Positions 8,059 to 16,514 of a stretch of 16,514 nucleotides of DNA are shown piece by piece. This DNA is from Obelidium mucronatum. Taxonomy: Eukaryota > Chytridiomycota > Chytridiomycetes > Chytridiales > Chytriomycetaceae. The stretch's first letter is position 1. The number at the start of each line of letters is the position of its first letter. The translations under genes were made by a program, and so were the position numbers. A model generated the notes under the pieces. That model worked only from the letters and a program-made list of their open reading frames with translations. It ran no database searches and was not told the DNA's origin. Where the stretch lies: positions 1-16,514 of the forward strand of contig JAIVFH010000511.1 of assembly GCA_025765595.1 (NCBI GenBank), written 5' to 3'.

Positions 8059-11000
8059 ATGGGACGCGATGATTCAAACAGATACAACCCAGCGCAAGTC
8101 GAAAGCGAAATTCCCGATGACATGAAAGAAACTCCACCCCTAGAAACTGTGGGGATGCTGGACAAACGTTTTGATGACGTGAGTTTTTTTGGTTGTAGTG
8201 GTCACATTGATGGGGCTGATCAAAGGTGCGGTAGCTTGTGACTGAAATAGGTTTCATGCACGAATCTCGAGGAAAAGACTTTCAAAATATGGATGCGCGT
8301 AAAGATCGCTTGCCGGCCTTGCAGACTATCTCGTTAGCAGCACCACTGTCTGTCAGTCACCAGCCCCTAATATAAAAAACCCAGATATTTCGAACAATAC
8401 CGGAAAGTGCGACAAAGAAGAATTGAGGCCGTTTCCAAAGTAGATCTTCCAGTTCGGCCCGAGACTAACGGAGCTAAAGTGTTCAACGAAGTAACCTAAA
8501 AGCAGAAAAGGCCAATTCACTACTAAAATCCAAAACTCAGATTGAATCTTATTGGAATGTATCTCAAGAAATAAACGGAACTCGGCTATTACACATACTT
8601 CGAGAGTTCTTTCTGAATAAGAGTTTTCAAACTCTGCAGGAATCTGCCTTGCTATTATCACGGTGGCAAAGATTCTGTGAGTAAAACTTAAGATTTTATT
8701 ACTGTCTCTCAATAATTTTCCACATAGGTACAACATCGTATGATGTTTTGAATCATTCAAGTCTCTTCCAGCAACATTTTTCAAAACTCTCCCAGGAATT
8801 TACTGATGCAGTTCACCGCTTTGAAAGGATTGCAGAGAGTGTTGAAGAAAGAGATAAGGTACTGAAGCAGCTACAGGCTGCTGAAGACGCTATCCGATAC
8901 GAAGCTGAGAAGACAGGTCTGGTGGGGCAAAAGCGAGTGGAAAAAAAGCAAGTGGCAAATGTTGGATCTTTAGCCACCGAGGCGCTGAAAATCCGAAAAG
9001 CAACTGAAAAAGAGGCAAAGGACCAAGCAGATTTGGAGACTAAATTGCTTTTGAAGAAACATCGTCTTTGTGATGACGAAACTGACGTACCGCAAGATCT
9101 CGAAGATCCTGGATTTGATGCATCCGATTTAGCCATATATATGAGATCATTTTTGTCAAGCAGTAAAGGTCTTCGGGAAATCGAGACATACCGACGTCGA
9201 GCAAAAACTATGTTGCTTGTGGACAGAGTGCAAATGCTGAGAGAGTATAGGATGATCTCAGAATTGACCCCTGGCAGCAATTTAATCGAAATTGTTGATG
9301 AATATGATGGTGTGAACTTGTAAGCCTGTCACGTTCTGATAATTCCGATTGCTAAATGTAGTTAAAATCAGGTTTATGGACTGTCCACCTCTAAAGACCC
9401 CGAAAGTAGAAGATTATTTGACAGAGTTCGAAATTCTATGTGCGCATTATAACATTGAAACAAGCATGGTGCAGGAGGATGGGAGACCGTTTTCTTTTGA
9501 GGTTGATGGTCGCTTTACCTGGTAAGCTCAGGCAGTAAACATCGCACAAACAAGACAAAAGCACATTAATTCATTTCAATTGCAGCAAGTTTTTTGAGCA
9601 AGTTCTGGAAACCAACTTTTTGCAAGATGGTGACGAGAGACCGAATCATCAAACAACTATCAGCAGTAACCCGAATGCCGCAAACGATAAACCAAACAGT
9701 ATGGCTTTAGATACCAAAGCGACATCAGTAGCAAATGCTATCTTTGTACTTACTTCTTCAGGAGTCACACGTATGAACTGTTTTATCTTTTTGTTGCTTG
9801 TTCTAAAAATCATATAATCTAGTGCCTTCCGCTCCTAAAATAAAACCGTCCGAGTGGCTATCAGAAGCAATACTCAATCCCCAATTCGAGGATTACCAAG
9901 AACGGCAAGGAGACATTCTCAAGCAGCAAAAAGATGTAGATTTTGAACTTATGTGTGAAATGGACTTAATGCGCTGCAACGAAATGGAGATTGTCTAGCA
10001 TCGTTTGAAGGAGAATGCCAGGAAAACATGGGAATTATCATCGAGAAAGCCAAATTCGAGGCCACTCATAGCCAAATCTAGCGTCCTGTCGAAACCAGGA
10101 ACCCGAGCGATTCAAGAAACGGAGAAAATGAATCTAAATCCGAGACTTCCTGAAACGTTTGATTTGGGAATGATGGTGCCCGATGGACGGGATCATTTGA
10201 GTGATCACCATGTCCTTGACGGCAAAAAACAGAACTACGGACAGATTCTCAAAACAAACGAAGAATTAAATGACGCAAATCAGGAAAATGGCGGCGATGC
10301 CAACCGTAAACCACCGCCTGGAGTAATTGAGGTGAAGGGACCACCATTAAAAATTCTAAACTGACGATTCAAATTTAGCCAACAATAGCAACAATTTTTG
10401 CAGAACATGAAATTAACTCTTATATGATGCTTCGGCTATGCAGAATTCGTGAACTGAGGTGAATTTGTTCAAATCAGTCGAGGAATGAAGATTTTAAGAT
10501 CAACCACAGAAACACCCTCCGGATGCAGCTGAACTACTTCAGATCCGTTGAAAAGCGTATCAATACCGATGTAAGCTGTTTTCATTAAATTAAGTTACTG
10601 TGCTGATTGTTTTTGTTGTAGTTGAGAAACAGCAGACTACGTTCCAAACTAGATGTCCTTGAACACTTTAAACCAACCTACGAAAACCTGGCATCGATCT
10701 TGAAAAACCAAACCAGCTATTTCGACAACGATGATGAATCTGGAGGCCAAAATGGTGACCCCGGGGCGAGTTTTGCTCCTTCAAAATCAGCAGACCCGTG
10801 TTCAGAGGACTTCAGATCAATCAAAGCCGGCAACGTTGAAATTCAAGATCAAAAGGGGACGAGGATACTATATGGTAAATATTTTCATTGAAAATAAACT
10901 TCTGTCAAACTGATGACATCATAACAATAGACTCGGCCATTCAGGATCTCCAAGATCTTGAGTCAGAGATGCTAAAAATGGCAACTATTTTTATTAATAA

Positions 11001-14000
11001 TGGATTGAACGGTCGTGTTTTGGCGGGGGCCTCCTTCTTCGACGATCTTCTTTTGAAAAGAGACAAGAATAAGTGTATGTGTCAAAAGTTAAAAATTAAA
11101 TGAATAACCGATACAACAGCCGACATCAAGGACATAACATACATAAATCCTTTAATTGATCGAGCGCAACTTCTTTTGGAACTCCTGGATAGCGAAGTGA
11201 AATATCAGAACGCTAAGATTGAGGCAAGTGGAGTTTTTAGTTGCAGAAAAGTTCTCAATGAATTCTTAAGGCTACGAATATTTACTTGGAAGTTTTCGAA
11301 CACACCAGAAGTTATGAAGAAATCAAGAAACTGAGCCAGATAATTATCAATCTTTCATTCGCACGGCCCGATATTGACTTTTCGGTTCGTCCCTTGCATT
11401 GGCAAAATGTTAAAAAAAAGTGGTGATTTTTTAAAAAATACACAGGCCCCCTATTTCAGTCGCGATTATGCGTTAGCAACAAAAAGCCTGCGGATTCAAT
11501 CAAATCTACTCATAAATGTTGTAACACGAACAATAGAGAACCATCGAGATTGGGTGGATCGCCATATTTCAAAACTTTCCGCCCCGAAAGAGGTGCCAAA
11601 GGAATCAGAGCCGTCTAGGCCAACCGTCGTCGTAGAGGATACCGCGAAAGGCGGATATCGCGACAGCATTGCAAAATACGTCGAGCAAGTAAAAGAAATG
11701 GATGCAAAACTCGACAACACTGATTCTACTGGAAGTTCGATTAGAATTGGCCTTCCCTGGAAAATTGGTGAGAGAAGAAATAACAGCACGATAGTTTAGC
11801 GTGATTTAAGTATTATTACGTCCTTAGAATCCAGTGCCGCGACTAAAATCATCATGCATTCTCCTGCCATAAGAGTCAATCTGAATGAAGTGATTCCTGT
11901 GCTTTCGGCAGTAATTAAAATCCACAAGGAGGCTTCCCTATACTGCCGGCAGTTTTATTCTTTACTTCAAACCATTCTTTCGAAAGAAGGCATCGTGGCG
12001 TCTCCGATTAGAGGCGCTGCTTCTTGCGTTGTGTGGAAGGGGCTGAGCAAATTATGGCGAGACTTTTGTGACCAGGATTTCATTCTCCCACTAAAAGGAA
12101 GAAGATTGGTTGGAGGTCTGGAAAGTGATGATTGGTTGGAGAATCCTCTGCTTCCCGACTTGATTTTGGGAGAAAAATATAGTCCGTTAGACATTCAGTT
12201 GGCCTCGAGAAGTGGAAAAGCAGGATACATTCCAAATATGATTACTCCATATACTATTTTCACAGGTATAAAATAGTTTGCGAATGATTAAATACTGACT
12301 CAACTTCTGTTAGATCCACACTTCCAACCAAAGGCACGAGATTTGCTGACTCGAGCATTGAATGCTATTATTCTAAGAAACAGGCTTTATTATTCATGGA
12401 TTGAGACAGGCAAGAACTTCATTTCCTCAAGGCTTTCATTGTTTTAAACTGTTTTCTTGGATTTTTTTTACAGATTTTTGGAAATTCACTTATGAGGAAC
12501 AATTTCCTCAAATGGGGTTAGAAAAGAATGAATACACAGGAAGACTTGGACCTGTAAATTACGATCTTCCAGGAATGGATAATACAGTGATTGAGGTAAG
12601 CGCATTCAAAAAAATTTAATGATTCAAGAAAAAGGGTTTGAATTCTCCCCCACAAACACAGGACGATGACTTTGAAGACATGGATGGCAAAGAAATCAGC
12701 TATGAAGCAGGAGAAAATGCAGACTCTTCAAATATAATCCACTGGCGTTGTGGGCCACTTGCAATTGCTGAACTTGACGACTCACACCCCCAATTTGACT
12801 TTTCAAGTTTCAAGACCATTATACAGCTTATGAGACCGCTAAATTTGGCCATTATGACTCGCTCTTTGAAGGTTCGGAAACTCTTTACTCATTCGAAAAA
12901 AAAACAGACTGACGTTCTACTAGGCGCAACTGCTGGAAAAGAACTGGCTTATGGCTTCTGCCGAAATTAATGGACACATTATGCACGAAATTCATAAAGC
13001 TGCCATGTTTGAAAACGAATCAGATATAAAATTGATTGACAAGAATAAGGTAGAGAAACCGCTTTATCAAGAACTCTCCTTAACAAAAAAAAAAAAACCT
13101 TAAGAAAAAAAAGAATGGCCGAGTGAATGCAAAAGACAAGAACACAAAACAATTTGATGTGGATTACAAGAACTTCATTGCCACCAACATCTTGGCGAAA
13201 AAGAAACAAATGCGCAAAGCAATGCTTATCGAATATGCAAAAGAGTTTGTCATCCTTCATTCCTTTGTTTTTTATTTTTTCGCGGAGTTCATTACGTCTT
13301 ATGATCGGCTTTTATTTTAGAATCAGAAATATCACGAAAAAGGAACTGAGGGAAATTGACAAGGACGAAGAAACAATGGTTCTCAAGGTACAAAAATTTT
13401 ACATATGTTATATTATAAGGCTATGTAAAGAGAATTGCTTGAATTTAGTATAACTTGTGTGAGTGGTATCTTTCAAACATGAAAGAAGTTGCTGTTGAAG
13501 AGTGTGAACGGGCCGAATATGCAACACTTATGATTGAATTTCGGATATATGTGCAAGCTCTTCCTGCCGGACGCGTTGTCTTTAGAAACTCTAAAGTAAC
13601 GCGAAATAAGGATTTCGTGAGTGGCGGTGAGCTCTATCGTGAACCTTTTTTGTTCAAGTTTCCTGTTTTTTAAGCGAAAAAAAAAGAAACAGGCGGCTTG
13701 CAAGCCAAAGATACCCCAAAACCATTAGATCTTGAGCGCAGTATTGAGGTCCAGGAAGTTGTAACTCGCGTCATAGAAGGTTCCGAAAAGATGACAACTC
13801 TTTGGTACATTCCACACGTAACGGAGTCTTTGCTGGTAAGGAATATCCCCTTCTTCTCTGCCGCTATAAAAATTAAAATGCATTCTTCTTTTTCTTTTTT
13901 TTTTATCGTCAGACGATTGGAGTTTGTGATAAAATTGCTCGTGCGAATCCAGACATCAACACGAAATTCTATCAAAATTCAAAACTATACAACAAATCAA

Positions 14001-16514
14001 TCAAGCTTCAGAAACTCGTTATCGAAATTATGAGGTGTGTTTCGATCTACGCTAGTTTGTACTGCGACAACAGCCGTTTCGTCAAATCAGGTACGAAAAA
14101 AAAAAGAATGGAAAATATGGGAAAACTAAAACCACAAGAAAAAAAAAAGTTCGAGACCTCCGTGAAGCCGAATACGTTACAAACGTAATGACATCCATGA
14201 AAAAGGATTTGTCACACCAAGGAGTCCAGTTGGATTTTGAATCGGCTGAGCGATACCTTTCCTCCAAATGGGAACTTTGGTTTATGAAAACACGTCTTGC
14301 TCTACTTAGTGTTGGTTATGCCACGGCTATGCGAATTGTAAAGTTCCCCTCTTTTTTTATTTTCCATTTTTACTTTTTTAAGAACTCACTAAAATCGTCC
14401 CTTTTATCAGCTCCCTAAATCAAGTGCAATGCTAAGTCTTCAAGAAGAAATCATGTGCCAGAAGAAGAGTACCGATAAAATCAACAACCCAACAACATTC
14501 TGGGACTTTTCGAAACTCAAAACAGTATGTGGCGTTTTTTTTTTTGGTCTCTTTGACTTACCCCCTCTCTCCATGTGTGAAATCATTCTTATTTTTTTTT
14601 ATAATTTTTCTTCTTTGCAAACAAGCGCACAACATATCCAAAGTTTATTCGTTTAGCCTCTCGATACAGTTTCTCCAGACTTGAACCAGCCGCCAAAGAA
14701 TGCGCTGAAACAAAAATCGGAGAACTCGAAGATACAATGGAACAATATACTCAAGCAACGATGGTTGAGTTATTTTTTTCTTGCGGTTTTTTTACAAACA
14801 TAAAAGTTTGACTGGAGGGAAAAAAACAAAACACAAACAGCTCAATTTCGGCGAAAACAATGACGAACTAAACAAAAGCCAAATGGACTATCTATTAACT
14901 CGAATTCGTCTGTTTTTGTTGAGGAAGGAGTACATCAATCTGACACTCTTTGGATCACCGATTACAGTTAAGCGTTCTTTGCAAAGAGAATTAGAAAAAA
15001 AAGACTAAAATTTTGGATATCCGTATGAAACAGAAAGAAGAGCAAGTTTCAGAGATCATGCGGTTATATAAAATGAGAGTAATTGTAGGTGCTGTGAGAC
15101 TATATCATAAACAAGGGGCTCGAGGAAATGCAGCAACGGGTGAGCTAAGAAAAACTTGAATGAGTATATCGACTGCTAATCACAATACACCTTTTTTTTC
15201 GGCAATCCATTTTACTTCAAAGCAATTCTTTTAACCGACGAAATCGTCAAATCCACAAACGAAATGGAACTAAACCGAATGAGCATGGCCGCCTTTGAAA
15301 AATGCCAAATCACCACCCTCTTGGGAGAACTAGCGCGCCAATACACCACAAACCTTCTCCGAAACGCAAAACAGTACTTTAATCAACTTGTAGATGAACG
15401 AACAGGGAAATTGTTCAAAGCGTATGAACAGATTGAAGTGCAACCTGCCACTGGGGAACGACAGTTTGCGTTCCGAGTGACGGATAGTAATTATAATACA
15501 AAGACGCTGATATTGCAAGGGTTTATAGATGATTTGTATCGTTCGAATACTGTATATGTTGAGTAACCCCCGTTGTTCTTTTTTTTTTTTCATTCCCTTC
15601 ATGTATGATTGGCTTGATAACCTATTATATCCCAAACAGCTGAAAGAAAAAAAGAAAGAGTCGGTCATGACTACGGCTCAAGTCCTGGCTGGCAACAAGC
15701 CAGCAAAGGCAGAAGATGATGACAGGATATTTTGTTGCACAAAAGACCAGTTGGCAAAAGCTGTAAGAAACTTTTTTTTTATTTTCGACATCTTCGTTTG
15801 ACTTTGGTATCAAATGTAGGTTCAAAAAATGGCACTTCAGTTTACAAAGTGGGGAGAACAACATATTGTTGAACAAGAACACATGCTTCCAGGACTAGTC
15901 AATAAACTACAAGAGTCACTCAAAAACAGTGATAAAATCATTTCGAATTTGATTCAAGAAAAGAAGGAAATGCAGGAGGTGAGAAAAAAGGAATTTGTTT
16001 GGGTCATCACACTAATAGGTGGGGATATTTTGTGTGGGCAGAACTTTTACCACAACGTCCGTCTCGCCACCGCCAACGCCGTCGCCGACATTTACGCCGA
16101 ACTCGCCTCCAAATCCGTAGAAATCAACGACCTCCGTAAAACTCGCCGAATCGATGAAAAGAAGATCCGAAACAAAATAATTGACGAATACGATGACCTT
16201 GTCTCTGAACTTGTCATGGAAAACCATGTCATGAGGAATCGATTCAATGAATACAGAACCAATACTGTACAGGAAATGGTTGGAATTATCGCTGAAACAA
16301 AAAGAGAAGAGTTGGTCCAGTTGACTGAGTCGGCAGAGATTCCTGATCAGTTGAAAGCGTCGGCGTTGAGGACAATTGAACACGATGAAGAGATCAAGGA
16401 GTTGAATGATGAGTTGCATGAAGTGAATATGACGGTAAGCGAGTGTTTATGCGTGGTTTTTGGTGCTCTTTAGTGGAATTTACTCGTTTGTCTCCAGTTG
16501 ATGAAGTCAGCCAT
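8059..16514 (+). CDS. CCDC162: Giant coiled-coil protein, CCDC162-like (partial, 3' end missing)
   Basis: One gene of more than 2,000 codons and about 30 introns, running off the right edge. Fit to the CCDC162 family (DUF4549; poorly studied, found mainly in ciliated organisms) rests on motifs recalled from memory, in the expected order: YFEQYRKVRQRR, LLLSRWQRFC, EFTDAVHRFERI and DLAIYMRSFL; PSEWLSEAILNPQFEDY; IYLEVFEHTRSYEEIKKLSQ, ARPDIDF, YFSRDYALATKSL and IGLPWKI; PLNLAIMTRSLK then QLLEKNWLMASAEING; AEYATLMIEFRIYVQALPAG; MRLYKMRVIVGAVRLYHKQG; and a C-terminal coiled coil with DLVSELVMENHVMRNRFNEY. Exons: 8059-8182, 8251-8347, 8385-8676, 8728-9319, 9372-9521, 9586-9770, 9823 to about 10305, an unclear stretch, about 10480-10570, 10622-10874, 10931-11074, 11120-11223, 11271-11384, 11446-11767, 11828-12265, 12314-12409, 12474-12595, 12662-12871, 12924-13049, 13105-13244, 13321-13387, 13449-13626, 13693-13835, 13913-14090, 14139-14337, 14411-14524, 14626-14763, 14841-15139, 15223-15557, 15640-15762, 15820-15978, 16042-16434 and 16498 onward. 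Frame problems remain near 8490, 9996, 10310-10480, 14139-14148 and 14995-15002. ATG 8059 has a good context. A structural role in the axoneme or basal body is inference. Confidence 0.65.
9936..9998 (+). other. 63-nt segment: phase-0 intron or exon with stop TAG
   Basis: The reading frame is open on both sides and is broken only by TAG at 9996-9998. The segment starts GT (GTAGAT), ends TAG, is exactly 63 nt and would splice in phase 0. Its translation (DFELMCEMDLMRCNEMEIV) nevertheless looks like normal helical coding sequence. So either it is an intron, or the TAG is a true or erroneous premature stop. Confidence 0.5.
11224..11270 (+). other. GC-AG intron in the giant gene
   Basis: The donor reads GAG|GCAAGT, the classic strong context for GC donors, and the acceptor is CTTAAG, 47 nt long, phase 0. 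Splicing joins YQNAKIE to ATNIYLEVFEHTRSYEE, which is the family pattern I recall. A GT..AG alternative (31 nt, at about 11310-11340) would keep a much less family-like sequence. Confidence 0.75.
12410..12473 (+). other. Second GC-AG intron in the giant gene
   Basis: The donor is ACAG|GCAAGA and the acceptor TTTTTTTACAG, 64 nt long, phase 1. It joins YYSWIET to DFWKFTYEEQF. The one GT inside the stretch (at about 12440) gives the wrong frame, so the GC donor is the simplest reading. Confidence 0.7.
14139..14148 (+). other. A10 run at an exon start with a frame break
   Basis: The upstream exon reads well through CVSIYASLYCDNSRFVKS to a donor at 14091 (phase 1). The downstream frame (VRDLREAEYVTNVM) would then need 8 or 11 A residues instead of 10. 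An alternative donor at 14035 (phase 2) restores the frame with a 104-nt intron but drops those 18 residues. Confidence 0.5.
14995..15002 (+). other. A8 run with a frame break, or inside an unusual intron
   Basis: Coil-like coding sequence (SLQRELEKK) meets another coil (KILDIRMKQKEEQ) one frame away at an A8 run; seven A residues would join them. The competing reading is a 67-nt intron, 14967-15033 (GTTAAG donor, AAACAG acceptor, phase 0), which keeps the frame without any error but removes both coil segments. Confidence 0.5.

Noticed and set aside
8353..8784. 143-codon open frame on the minus strand
   Set aside because: It overlaps plus-strand exons of the giant gene that carry RWQRFC and join in phase; the minus frame has no recognisable content.
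9996..10462. Reassigned stop codons (TAG or TGA as sense)
   Set aside because: The clear gene ends use TAA and TAG as stops (2684, 3737, 7989), and the few in-frame stops sit in unresolved or intron-like stretches.
12790..12915. Alternative frame with FGHYDSLFEGSETLYSFEKK as coding sequence
   Set aside because: It needs extra frameshifts, whereas the frame ending MTRSLK plus a 52-nt intron (12872-12923) joins directly to QLLEKNWLMASAEING with no error.
13085..13112. Poly-A tracts as tails of inserted retroelements
   Set aside because: They lie inside or next to ordinary short introns, with no target-site duplication and no retroelement coding sequence nearby.
8059..16514. Several separate small genes instead of one
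   Set aside because: Most adjacent open frames join through GT/GC..AG introns with agreeing phase, internal pieces lack their own start context, and the motif order follows one family.

Overview
This is eukaryotic genomic DNA. Every gene is split by short spliceosomal introns, mostly 37-101 nt with GT..AG ends and two with GC..AG ends. Genes lie 66-139 bp apart, and G+C is moderate (roughly 40-45% by eye). The content fits a compact fungal-type genome from a lineage that still makes cilia or flagella: a VPS54 trafficking gene, an F-box gene, and a very large gene resembling the ciliated-organism family CCDC162. My best guess is a zoosporic (chytrid-like) fungus. That is inference, because the window holds no rRNA or other marker to fix the taxon.

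Layout. 1-1142, minus strand: 5' part of VPS54 (GARP vesicle-tethering subunit), five exons, running off the left edge, with two apparent one-base frameshifts. 1143-1281: short divergent promoter region. 1282-2684, plus: F-box protein with leucine-rich repeat character, five exons, 395 aa. 2796-3737, plus: unrecognised multi-pass membrane protein, two exons, 293 aa. 3804-7989, plus: unrecognised protein of about 1,250-1,300 aa, largely disordered and Ser/acidic-rich, with a helical TPR-like part near the 3' end; its middle (about 6050-6400) is hard to model. 8059 to beyond 16514, plus: one giant gene with about 30 introns and more than 2,000 codons, running off the right edge.

The genes do not form an obvious pathway. 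VPS54 is retrograde trafficking at the trans-Golgi, the F-box gene is ubiquitin-ligase targeting, and the giant gene is probably ciliary. The large disordered protein next to it has no family I can name. No mobile element, RNA gene, CRISPR array or virus-like gene was seen. I did not find a new multi-gene system. The points most worth checking are the CCDC162-like assignment in a probable fungus, the two GC-AG introns, the VPS54 frameshifts, and several homopolymer-linked frame breaks that bear on how reliable the sequence is.
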